Made by a program: the position numbers and the translations under genes. A stretch of 64,000 nt of DNA from an uncultured Alphaproteobacteria bacterium. Lineage in GTDB: Bacteria > Pseudomonadota > Alphaproteobacteria > UBA8366 > GCA-2717185. The notes below the pieces were generated by a model that had not been told where the DNA came from, did not search any database, and saw only the letters and a program-made list of their open reading frames with translations. Shown here piece by piece: positions 27,096 to 35,108 of this stretch. Each line of letters starts with the position of its first letter. Position 1 is the stretch's first letter. The stretch lies in the NCBI GenBank assembly GCA_943788635.1, contig CALSRA010000040.1, forward strand, positions 1 through 64,000, given 5' to 3'.

Positions 27096-27932
27096 TCAAC
27101 CGGCGGACATATAGTCCTGGATATCAATATCATCCAGTTGATCGGGGTGCAGGAACATTTCCGCGTATTCGCGCCAGACTCCGGATGTCAGGAACAGGTC
27201 GAACAGTTCCGGGTCAATGTGATTGTCGTTGCGCATGAAACCCATGATGCGCATGCATTCGCTTAGTTTCTTGGCTTTTTTATAGGGGCGGTCGGCTGCA
27301 GTCAGCGCCTCTAAGATATCGGCAATCGCCATCATCCGCGCCGGCAGGGACATCTGCTCCCGGGTCAGTCCGCGCGGGTAGCCTGTACCGTCCATTTTTT
27401 CGTGGTGCCCGCCCGCATATTCCGGCACGCGCCGCAGTGCTTTGGGAAAAGGCAGTTGTTCCAGCATGTCGATTGTCACGACGATATGGTCGTTGATCTT
27501 CTTGCGTTCCTCTTCGGTCAACGTGCCCCGCGCAATGGACAGATTGTAGAGTTCGCCCTGGTCGTATTCCGGCGTTTTGTGGTCATGCCGGTCTTCCAGC
27601 AGGCGCGCTGGTTCCGGCGCTTCCGATGCCGCGACCTTGCCGAGCCGCGCCTGCTCCTCCCAGGACAGCCCCCTTGTATGGTCGAAATGGCACATCCAGG
27701 TCCGCTCACCAATTGCGCGCAGCCGTTCCGCATCTTCCGGCGCGAAAAATTCGCCGCCCATATTGGATTCAGCAACGAATGCAAATTCCTCATCAAGCTC
27801 CCGGCAACGCGCCTCGAACGCCGCGTCCAGTTCGGCCGGGTCGCCTTCGCCTGCAAGTTTGGCTTTCAGGCATTCAATTTCCGCGTCCCGTCGCAGCACT
27901 TCAAACCGGGTGCGGATTACTCCGGCCAACAA
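27096..27932 (-). pseudogene. HD-GYP phosphodiesterase, 5' end lost
   Basis: The frame contains a long charged helix (IRTRFEVLRRDAEIECLKAK) and an HD-GYP domain: LYNLSIARGTLTEEERKKIN, DHIVVTIDMLEQLPFPKAL, GGHHEKMDGTGYPRGLTREQ and IADILEALTAADRPYKKAK. Such domains hydrolyse cyclic di-GMP. The usual first HD pair and the N-terminal sensory region (often GAF) are absent. The open frame begins just after a stop at the edge of an IS21 fragment at 27979-28182. The gene was evidently truncated when that element inserted or when DNA between was lost. The only start is TTG without a ribosome site, so expression is doubtful. Confidence 0.75.
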
Positions 27933-27978
27933 CCAGACAATCTGGCCGCTTCAGTGGTGGATTATTGCTCCCGCGTTC

Positions 27979-28182
27979 TCATTCCAGCAGCCATTGGTCG
28001 ATGAAGCCGGTAAAGCCATCAAGTTTGGGCCGCTTGATCTCAGCCGTTCGTTGATATCCGGGCGGGACCGAAAAGCTCATCATCTTCTTTACGCTCGCGC
28101 GCGAAATCCCGAAATGGCCTGCTGCCGACCGTTCGCTCATGCCACCTCGACGCGCAAGGCGAACCTTCAAATACAAATCCAC
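27979..28182 (-). pseudogene. IS21-family IstA transposase, N-terminal fragment
   Basis: Started at GTG 28182 behind GGGAG, the piece reads VVDLYLKVRLARRGGMSERS, then AAGHFGISRASVKKMMSFSV and RRPKLDGFTGFIDQ-like sequence. This is the helix-turn-helix N-terminus of IS21 IstA. It stops after about 67 residues; the integrase core and IstB are missing. Sequence beyond its end is an HD-GYP gene body, so this is a relic. The upstream DNA to about 28310 probably contains the element's terminal repeats (related TTGGCCAC and TTGCCACTTTGGCC stretches). Confidence 0.75.
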
Positions 28183-28530
28183 GACTAAAATCTCCCGCCC
28201 TCCCTGCAACCAGAAAGGGCCAAAGTGGCAACATTTTACGCTGCCCGCAGCGAGATTATCACGCCACTTCCGTGGCCAACTTTTGCACTGCCGTTCTCAC
28301 CTGTGCATGTAATCGTAATTTATGTTTTATTTTCAATAATTTATACCGGATTTCGACGTTTACCTTGCCAAGGGTCAACATTATATACCGCACCGACGTT
28401 GCCAATATGCAACAATCAACGGTTACAAGGCGTTATCGCCGCACCAACTCTTCTACCTATGCGTATTTTTTCTTGGAATAACCCCATTAAATAGCGTGTC
28501 CGGACGAGTGCTGTATGTGGGCGGCAGTAC
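28183..28530. other. AT-rich gap with probable IS21 terminus
   Basis: This stretch separates the IS21 relic from the glutamate dehydrogenase terminator. Its first about 120 bases hold related TTGGCCAC-type segments consistent with an IS21 end. The remainder is AT-rich with no convincing frame. A precise element boundary or target duplication is not visible. Confidence 0.4.
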
Positions 28531-28565
28531 AAAAAAAAACGGCCGGGACAATAATCCCGGCCGTT
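28531..28565 (-). terminator. Rho-independent terminator of gdh
   Basis: On the minus strand an 11-bp perfect stem, AACGGCCGGGA with TCCCGGCCGTT around CAATAA (28538-28565), is followed by nine T residues (28531-28539). It lies 42 bases beyond the glutamate dehydrogenase stop and would end the long minus-strand cytochrome/reductase/gdh region. Confidence 0.9.
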
Positions 28566-28606
28566 CTTCCGCGACACGTGCCGCAGACTTTACGTGTGCA
28601 GGCTGC

Positions 28607-29953
28607 CTAGACGACGCCATATGCCAGCATGGCATCCGCGACCTTGACGAAACCGGCAATATTGGCACCGTCGAGGTAATTGACCTTGCCACCAGGCTGA
28701 CCGCCATATTCGGCGCAATTGTCGTGGATGTCCTTCATGATCCCTTTCAGGAGATCCTGAAGTTCTTCTTCCTTCCACGAAATCCGGGCGCTGTTCTGGC
28801 TCATTTCAAGACCCGAAACCGCAACACCGCCGGCATTGGCCGCCTTGCTGGGCGCGTACAGGATGCCTGATTCCTGGAACGCATGAATGCCCTCGATTTC
28901 AGTCGGCATGTTGGCACCCTCGGACACCGCCATGACACCATTCTTGAGCAGCAACCGTGCTTCATCGGCAGTAATTTCGTTCTGCGTTGCGCAGGGTACC
29001 GCGATATCGCAGGGAACGCCCCACGGGCGGCCGGCCTGGAAGGTTACGCCGTATTCCTTGGCATATTCTTCAATTCGTCCGCGACGCACCTGCTTCAGAT
29101 CGATCAGGTAGGCGAGTTTCTCTGCGTCGATGCCATCCGGGTCATGAATGAAGCCGGAAGAATCGGACATGGTCAGCACCTTGCCGCCAAGCTGCCGAAC
29201 CTTCTCGGCCGCATAGGTGGCCACGTTGCCTGAACCAGAGATGGCAACGCTCTTGCCTTCCATTCCGTCCTTCGCATGCTGCAGCATGTTATCAAGCATG
29301 TAGATGGTACCGTAACCGGTCGCTTCCGTCCGGATCAGGCTACCGCCATATTCCAGCCCCTTGCCGGTCAGGACGCCCACGAACTCGTTCTCGAGACGCT
29401 TGTACTGGCCGAACATGTAACCGATTTCACGACTGCCGACACCGATATCACCGGCGGGAACGTCGGTATTTTCGCCAATATGACGATGCAACTCGGTCAT
29501 GAAGGACTGGCAGAACCGCATCACTTCATTGTTGGACTTGCCCTTCGGGTTAAAGTCCGCACCACCCTTGCCGCCGCCCATGGGCAGGCCGGTCAGGCTG
29601 TTCTTGAAGGTCTGTTCGAATCCCAGGAACTTCAGGACGCTAAGCGTCACTGTCGGATGGAAGCGGATGCCGCCCTTGTAAGGCCCAATCGCGCTGTTGA
29701 ACTGTACCCGATACCCGCGGTTAACCCGGATATTGCCCTTGTCGTCTTCCCAGCATACGCGGAACAGAATTGCCCGGTCCGGCTCAGCCATGCGTTCCAG
29801 GATCTGCATTTCCTGGTATTGCGGCCGGTCTGCCATAAACGGAATGACCGATGCGGCCACTTCAAGCACAGCCTGATGGAATTCCGACTCGCCGGGATTG
29901 CGTTTCTTAACGCCTTCCATGAAACGGTCTAAACTATCTGATCTAACGGTCAT
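28607..29953 (-). CDS. gdhA: Glutamate dehydrogenase (NADP-type)
   Basis: Started at ATG 29953 behind AAGGAGAAAGTG, the 448-residue enzyme is standard bacterial length for hexameric GDH. It carries GPYKGGIRFHPTVTLSVLKF, the lysine-rich active segment GLPMGGGKGGADFNPKGKS, PAGDIGVGSREIGYMFGQY and the Rossmann VAISGSGNVATYAAEKVRQL. The product ammonifies 2-oxoglutarate to glutamate or the reverse. The upstream extension in the same frame overlaps intergenic sequence and is rejected. It is last in the minus-strand region, 73 bp downstream of the 2Fe-2S reductase gene, which makes redox coupling through nicotinamide pools possible but unproved. Confidence 0.95.
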   Translation of the reverse strand: MTVRSDSLDRFMEGVKKRNPGESEFHQAVLEVAASVIPFMADRPQYQEMQILERMAEPDRAILFRVCWEDDKGNIRVNRGYRVQFNSAIGPYKGGIRFHPTVTLSVLKFLGFEQTFKNSLTGLPMGGGKGGADFNPKGKSNNEVMRFCQSFMTELHRHIGENTDVPAGDIGVGSREIGYMFGQYKRLENEFVGVLTGKGLEYGGSLIRTEATGYGTIYMLDNMLQHAKDGMEGKSVAISGSGNVATYAAEKVRQLGGKVLTMSDSSGFIHDPDGIDAEKLAYLIDLKQVRRGRIEEYAKEYGVTFQAGRPWGVPCDIAVPCATQNEITADEARLLLKNGVMAVSEGANMPTEIEGIHAFQESGILYAPSKAANAGGVAVSGLEMSQNSARISWKEEELQDLLKGIMKDIHDNCAEYGGQPGGKVNYLDGANIAGFVKVADAMLAYGVV

Positions 29954-30026
29954 CACTTTCTCCTTAACCCATACCGCTCCGGCTTCTCGAAGCCGAGAAC
30001 AAAAAAACCCTCCCCCGCAGCTCGGA

Positions 30027-31307
30027 CTATGCGTCCAGAACAAGCGGTCCTTTGGGCACGGAAACACAGGCAAGACATGATCCCGCTTCGGGCTTTTCAC
30101 CCGGTTCGGAGATATAGTCTACGTCGCCTGATTTGATAGCCGTAATGCAGGTACCGCAGTTCCCCGCGCGACAGCCAAAATCTATATCGACCCCGTTTTC
30201 TTCGGCGAAATCGAGAAGAGAGCCGATTTCGGGGTCCCAAGGCACGGTTTTCCCGGCCTTGTTGAAGGTCACTTCGAACCCGGCTTCCGCTGCGGCTGCG
30301 GGCGCCTTGTCTCCGGTTGTGTCAGCTTCCTTCTTCTTTTGGACAGTCGCCGGTCCAAAAGCTTCGTAATTGATATCGTCTTCGGGCACGCCCCACTCGC
30401 GTAGCCCTTCGAATAACGAGTTCATCATCGGCGGCGGACCGCAGAAATAATACTCGTAATTACTGGACGGCAGGACCTTCTTGAACAGATCTGCGCCGAC
30501 ACGCCCGGCATGTTGGAAATCACGCCCCTGCACGTCGTCATCCGTCGCATTGGAATAACAGACATGAAGGTGCACGTTTTCGTGGTTCTTCGTGACTTCT
30601 TCCAGATGCTCCTTCATGACATGTTCGGCACGATTGCGAACGCCATAGAAGAAATGCGTTTCCCGGGTCGAGCCGGACCGCGTGATGTCGTTCAGCATGC
30701 TCATGACCGGCGTCAATCCGATGCCGCCGCCAATCAGAACAACAGGCGTATGCTTCAACGTTTCCAGGTAGAAATGGCCACCCGGCGCCTTTACATCGAG
30801 AATATCGCCTTCGTTAATGCTGTTATGGAAGAAATTCGAGGACAGGCCCGGCGGCACCTCCGGCTTGTCGCGTGGCGGCGGTACGGCCTTGATCGAGACC
30901 CGGTAATATTCCGGGTTCGGGCTGTCCGATAACGAATAACAGCGCATAACCGGTTTTGCTTGACCGGGGACATCGAGCCGGAATGTCAGGTACTGGCCCG
31001 GGTTAAAGGATGGCAGCGGCTTGCCGTCATGCGGACGAAGATAGAAGGAGCAGATACCGCCCCCTTCCGGAACCTTCCGGGCAACTTCGAACTTGCGGAA
31101 GCCGCTCCAGGAAAACTCGTTCTTTTCCCGTTCGAAATCCCATTTCCCCATGATTTCGGCAACACGCGTCTTGATCAGGGAGCGTTCCGATTCAACGATT
31201 CCCGTCGCGAGCTGCGTCGTTCTGATGCCGTTGAACAGCAATTGCGCAACATAGAGTGCTAACCCGATGAGAACTGCAAATGCCGCAAACTGGACTATCG
31301 TGCCCAT
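30027..31307 (-). CDS. Membrane-anchored NADH/FAD/[2Fe-2S] reductase, NqrF-like
   Basis: The 426-residue protein has an N-terminal membrane helix (IVQFAAFAVLIGLALYVAQL), an FAD-binding ferredoxin-reductase domain with MRCYSLSDSPNPEYY (RxYS), an NAD-binding domain (LIGGGIGLTPVMSMLND; YYFCGPPPMMNSL) and a C-terminal plant-type ferredoxin domain with DFGCRAGNCGTCITA and a fourth Cys in GSCLACVSVP. The domain order is the reverse of NqrF, where the ferredoxin comes first. It probably passes electrons between NAD(P)H and the membrane or cytochrome system. It follows the outer-membrane beta-barrel by 27 bp and is co-oriented with the cytochrome cluster. Confidence 0.9.
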   Translation of the reverse strand: MGTIVQFAAFAVLIGLALYVAQLLFNGIRTTQLATGIVESERSLIKTRVAEIMGKWDFEREKNEFSWSGFRKFEVARKVPEGGGICSFYLRPHDGKPLPSFNPGQYLTFRLDVPGQAKPVMRCYSLSDSPNPEYYRVSIKAVPPPRDKPEVPPGLSSNFFHNSINEGDILDVKAPGGHFYLETLKHTPVVLIGGGIGLTPVMSMLNDITRSGSTRETHFFYGVRNRAEHVMKEHLEEVTKNHENVHLHVCYSNATDDDVQGRDFQHAGRVGADLFKKVLPSSNYEYYFCGPPPMMNSLFEGLREWGVPEDDINYEAFGPATVQKKKEADTTGDKAPAAAAEAGFEVTFNKAGKTVPWDPEIGSLLDFAEENGVDIDFGCRAGNCGTCITAIKSGDVDYISEPGEKPEAGSCLACVSVPKGPLVLDA

Positions 31308-31334
31308 ACTTCCTCCCTCTAACGCCGTCCGCCG

Positions 31335-32867
31335 TTAAAACTTACGCCGGATTTCCAATCGTGCACCGCCGATATCATCAACGTTTTCCAACCAGCCATA
31401 CATAGCGTCGGCCCGGACGATCCAGGTCTGCGCGATCGGCAACTGCCACCGGACACCCAAAGCATATTGCGATCCCTGCGCCGCGCGGCCAACAACGGCG
31501 TCGCCACCGATTGGCTGGACGGTTGCCGCTTCCACGACAATCTGCTGATCAAGATTAAACAAATACTGAATACCGATAGCGCCGCCATAGGTATCCTGGC
31601 CTGTATCGTCGAGTTTCGGAAAACCCGTCAATGCATCCGTTTCAAAGTTGATACCGGTATTCTTCAACAATCCCGTATCATCAACCAGCGGCTGCGGCCG
31701 ATCGATACCGACCCAGGCGTTCAGATACGGCACAAGTGTCGACGGCAAAGACGTAACCAGTGAGTTTTCCACAAACAACGCATAACCATCGGCGGTCTGC
31801 TGCTTGCCGTTTGCGTCCTGACCGAAACTCCATACGCCGCGAACACTGTTTGAAAGCCAACGGCCATAACGACTGGTGTAGGCGAGTGTCGCGTTGTTGT
31901 AGCTGAGATCGTCAAAACCGCCCTGACCATCGACCCGGCCAAAACCGGCTTCGAAATAGCCTTCCAGCGTCTCAACGAAAGCGGCGGCGCCGTATACACG
32001 GACACCGTGATCCGCCAAGGCGCCCTGAGCGTCCTTGATTGCCGGTGTCGTCACCTTGTCAAACCCGGCAAAGAACGTGAAATCCATGTTGCTGATATCA
32101 AGCTTTGGACTGTTCAAAGCCGGAATGGCAAAGGCGCCACCGACAAAGGCGTCCTCGGCCCATACACCGTTCTGGAAAATGACCGGCATCAACCCGAAAC
32201 TGAAAGGAAGATCGAGGGACGTCCATTCATCCGCAAGACCGGCATAAATTGCGCCGAAATCGCCTTCAAAGAACAAGGTTTCGAGATTGAGGTCAAAGAA
32301 CGCTTCACCCTGATCGCGGTCGTCGCCCGCAAATTCATAGCGCGTGAACTGCCCGCCCTGATCAACCGGCCGCATAAAGGCATGGAGCCGCTCCGTACCC
32401 GTCAACTGTAAATCAATTTCCAGGTTCAGACGCGTTGCGACCTGGCCGGTCTCCGTTGCGCCATTGTCGTTAAACGCAACAGCCGTCCGCCAATCGCCGG
32501 CGACATTAAAGGCGGGAAACAGCAGGTTCTTGCGGCCAATAAGATTTGTACCTTCGCCGTAACTGCCCTCTGTGTATATCGGACGACCGAGTTCGATAAG
32601 GGGACGCGGCGTATTTACCGCGGTCTTGCCGCCGTAGATCTTGATCTGCTCTTCCGCGTCGTAAGGCTTGTCCTCATAGGCCGGATCAGACCCGAAAACG
32701 TTCGCGTCATGCTCGACAGGCTTCGCCGTCGGCGACATCTGCCGGGGCGCATCCGCGCCTTCACCTGCCGCATAAGCGGCGCCGGAAAGCGCCAAAGCGC
32801 CTGCGACAGTCACTGACCAAATTGAACCTTGTAAGGCCCGACGACTTGCGTTCTTAAATATGTCCAC
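31335..32867 (-). CDS. Outer-membrane beta-barrel (porin-like) of cytochrome cluster
   Basis: The 510-residue protein has a cleavable signal (VTVAGALALSGAAYAAGEGA) and alternating aromatic strands such as TRYEFAGDDRDQGEAFFDL, LFFEGDFGAIYAGLADEW and QYALGVRWQLPIAQTWIV. It ends in GGARLEIRRKF, with the terminal Phe used for outer-membrane insertion. Length and strand pattern suggest a barrel of 16 or more strands. It is not close to a named porin. It lies between the pentaheme cytochrome gene (142 bp) and the reductase gene, so it could be the pore part of a cytochrome-porin conduit, though an ordinary substrate porin is equally possible. Confidence 0.8.
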   Translation of the reverse strand: MDIFKNASRRALQGSIWSVTVAGALALSGAAYAAGEGADAPRQMSPTAKPVEHDANVFGSDPAYEDKPYDAEEQIKIYGGKTAVNTPRPLIELGRPIYTEGSYGEGTNLIGRKNLLFPAFNVAGDWRTAVAFNDNGATETGQVATRLNLEIDLQLTGTERLHAFMRPVDQGGQFTRYEFAGDDRDQGEAFFDLNLETLFFEGDFGAIYAGLADEWTSLDLPFSFGLMPVIFQNGVWAEDAFVGGAFAIPALNSPKLDISNMDFTFFAGFDKVTTPAIKDAQGALADHGVRVYGAAAFVETLEGYFEAGFGRVDGQGGFDDLSYNNATLAYTSRYGRWLSNSVRGVWSFGQDANGKQQTADGYALFVENSLVTSLPSTLVPYLNAWVGIDRPQPLVDDTGLLKNTGINFETDALTGFPKLDDTGQDTYGGAIGIQYLFNLDQQIVVEAATVQPIGGDAVVGRAAQGSQYALGVRWQLPIAQTWIVRADAMYGWLENVDDIGGARLEIRRKF

Positions 32868-32880
32868 GCTCTTTACTCCC

Positions 32881-32928
32881 TGTGACCTTTATTATCTGCC
32901 TAACCCTGTCAGATAATACCGGGTCACG
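32881..32928 (-). promoter_or_regulatory. Nested inverted repeat upstream of the porin-like gene
   Basis: Perfect 8-bp arms ATTATCTG (32891-32898) and CAGATAAT (32910-32917) are nested within outer arms GTGACC (32882-32887) and GGTCAC (32922-32927). The whole lies 14-61 bases before the porin-like start codon. It may be a dyad operator, or an RNA stem-loop that adjusts expression between the cytochrome and porin genes. There is no T-run, so it is not a typical terminator. Confidence 0.5.
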
Positions 32929-33009
32929 TTTATCAGCCCTGGTGGCACACACCCCAAAATCCCAAATCAAAGTCCCAGCGGCACACGCACGGCACGCCGC
33001 TGGTAAATG

Positions 33010-34995
33010 CTATTTGACTTCGAATTCAACAGTGTAGGGATGGAAATCCAGCATCCACTCGTTCATCGATTGCTCCATTTCATTTGTCGCACCAACAAAC
33101 CGCATGAAGTAGATCGGCTCCGCCCGGCTGCGCAAACGCGCTGCCAACCGGTATTTGCCTGGCTTCTTCAACAATTCCGCCGGGATCGAATATTCAGCAT
33201 CCCTGCTACCCAGTGGCGGAATTGACCGGGCTTCCATTCGAACGAACGGCGGGTGGTTCAACACCGTTGTCGGCACATTGATCGGCCGCAGCAAGGGGCG
33301 CTGATCGATATCGAAGCTGACCGGCAGATACATCTCCCGTTCCGTTCCCTTGACATTGGTGGTCAGGAACTTGGTCTGGAAGTTTACCAGCTGTTCATCG
33401 AATTCAATCTTGCCTGCTGCGAGATCAAGCGAATGGACATCGGCAAAGTCGCCATTGCTGTCGACATATCCTGATTCCCACACCCGTTCGCCATCCGGAT
33501 CGATAAGCGCGACGTTAAACCAGATTTCCGGCTGTGCCCCCAACGAACCCGAGGGGAGGTTATGGCCGTCATCCGTATTAACAATGGTGTATTTGAAATC
33601 AAGCGACTTACCGGCCTTGGGCTCGCCAGAGAAGAACGGACCGTCAACCCGGCTGCCGTTTTCCATGACCTGGCGACGCATTTCCCGCTTGAATTCGAGC
33701 TCTTTCAGGTTTTCCTGAATGACTTCGTTTGCCTCTTCACGGTCACCGGGGTCTTCCCAGGCTTCCGGGAAGCGAACACCAAGCACCGACGCCATTCTGG
33801 TTGTTGCAGCGGTGACTGCCGGCGCATCCGCCGTTTTCGCTGCGATCAATGCCGCCAGCGCTTCCTTCACGCGTGGCTGTGTGCGATCCGAAACCAAACC
33901 GGACAACGCGTCGACCTGCTCGCCATATGCGGCCCTGGCATCGCCATCACCGCCAGCGAGATCTTCAACGGCGCTATCAAGCTCCTCGAAGACTTCGGCG
34001 ATTTCCTCGATCGACTCTTCGAATTCTTCCGTGCCCCAACCGGCCCGATGGTCGAACTGCAACCATTCCTGCATTGTCCAGCGTTCCGCTTCCGGATTGT
34101 GCGGGAAGATGCCTGGATGGGCGATCGGATAACCAGGCCCATAGAAGGCATGGTTGCTGTGTTTACGACCCGGGTTTATCGGCTTGCCATCCACAATGGC
34201 GACCGGGGCCGTTTCATAGCCTTCCGCCCGCCCGGGGACTTTACCCATATGACAATCCTGGCAGGTCACACCGTTCTTGGCTGCCGGTGAATCCCGGTAC
34301 TGTTCCCAAACGACTTCAAGCTTGATGCCGAGGTTGACCGCAACCTGATGGCAGGACGCACAGAATTCGGATTGCGAAATCTGACCGAACTTGACGACAT
34401 TCGCATGCGACTTGGCACCACGCTCGCTTTCGTTCGTCGCAATCTTGTATTCATCTTTCTTCGCGATGACATCGGCAAACTTGCTGTCCTTCAGCGAACC
34501 GTACACCGGCTGGTGAATGTTGCCGACGTTCAGATTACGTTCGCCATTTTGCCCGCGACCATATTCTTCGGTGACACGATGGCAGGTAATGCAGGTAATA
34601 CCTTCACTGGAAACCCGGCTGCGCTCCCAAAGCGGAAGTTCGCGTTTTTCGCCACGCTGCGTCCCAACCTGCTGATGACAGCGAACACAGAATGTGCCGA
34701 TTGTTCCCTGCGTCAGATTACTGATTGCCTGTTCGAATTTATGGAACATCGGCGAAATGGACGCATAAGCATGATTGGAAGAAGCCCATTCCTTGTAAAT
34801 TTTCTGATGGCAGACGGCGCATTGCGAAGCGCTCGGGAAATTTTCTTCCGACAGCATACCGGCATGCGGGTCGCCCGCCGTGGTTGCGGCGACCTGTTCA
34901 TCGGCCTGTGCCGGCAATGCAAACAACATCATAGCGGCGCCGCATAAAATCGCGTAGCGCCGCAATAACTTGCTGGAGATCAACATCATCTTCAT
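33010..34995 (-). CDS. Pentaheme c-type cytochrome, periplasmic
   Basis: From ATG 34995 the product has 661 residues: a signal sequence (AILCGAAMMLFALPAQADEQ), then five CxxCH heme sites (CAVCH, CVRCH, CITCH, CASCH, CQDCH) within the first 270 residues. YKEWASSNHAYASISPMF resembles cytochrome c554-type heme domains. A long acidic helical section follows (EEFEESIEEIAEVFEELDSA), then a beta-rich C-terminal domain (DFKYTIVNTDDGHNLPSGSL and EIWFNVALIDPDGERVWES). No CxxCK or other catalytic heme site is visible, so an electron-transfer or unidentified reductase role is open. The CRP-like site at 35069-35084 is 74 bases upstream of the start. Confidence 0.88.
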   Translation of the reverse strand: MKMMLISSKLLRRYAILCGAAMMLFALPAQADEQVAATTAGDPHAGMLSEENFPSASQCAVCHQKIYKEWASSNHAYASISPMFHKFEQAISNLTQGTIGTFCVRCHQQVGTQRGEKRELPLWERSRVSSEGITCITCHRVTEEYGRGQNGERNLNVGNIHQPVYGSLKDSKFADVIAKKDEYKIATNESERGAKSHANVVKFGQISQSEFCASCHQVAVNLGIKLEVVWEQYRDSPAAKNGVTCQDCHMGKVPGRAEGYETAPVAIVDGKPINPGRKHSNHAFYGPGYPIAHPGIFPHNPEAERWTMQEWLQFDHRAGWGTEEFEESIEEIAEVFEELDSAVEDLAGGDGDARAAYGEQVDALSGLVSDRTQPRVKEALAALIAAKTADAPAVTAATTRMASVLGVRFPEAWEDPGDREEANEVIQENLKELEFKREMRRQVMENGSRVDGPFFSGEPKAGKSLDFKYTIVNTDDGHNLPSGSLGAQPEIWFNVALIDPDGERVWESGYVDSNGDFADVHSLDLAAGKIEFDEQLVNFQTKFLTTNVKGTEREMYLPVSFDIDQRPLLRPINVPTTVLNHPPFVRMEARSIPPLGSRDAEYSIPAELLKKPGKYRLAARLRSRAEPIYFMRFVGATNEMEQSMNEWMLDFHPYTVEFEVK

Positions 34996-35068
34996 AACAA
35001 CAGTCCTCTCGGATGCCCCATCCCAGTTGAGGGTTATCATAACATGCCCCAAGGGGCTTTCAACGTAA

Positions 35069-35084
35069 TGTGACGCCAGTCACA
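35069..35084. promoter_or_regulatory. CRP/FNR-type palindrome upstream of pentaheme gene
   Basis: A perfect TGTGA-N6-TCACA dyad (TGTGACGCCAGTCACA) lies in the 113-bp gap between the decaheme and pentaheme genes. This is the CRP-type half-site arrangement. It suggests an internal promoter controlled by a CRP/FNR-family protein. A related site occurs at 41698-41713. Confidence 0.6.
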
Positions 35085-35108
35085 AATTCAATTTGTCGCA
35101 AATTCGCG

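Noticed and set aside
30027-31307. True Na+-pumping NQR subunit F
   Set aside because: The domain order is reversed (ferredoxin at the C-terminus) and no nqrA-E genes are near.
33010-34995. Nitrite reductase NrfA
   Set aside because: It has five CxxCH sites but no CxxCK heme, is much longer and has an unrelated C-terminal domain.
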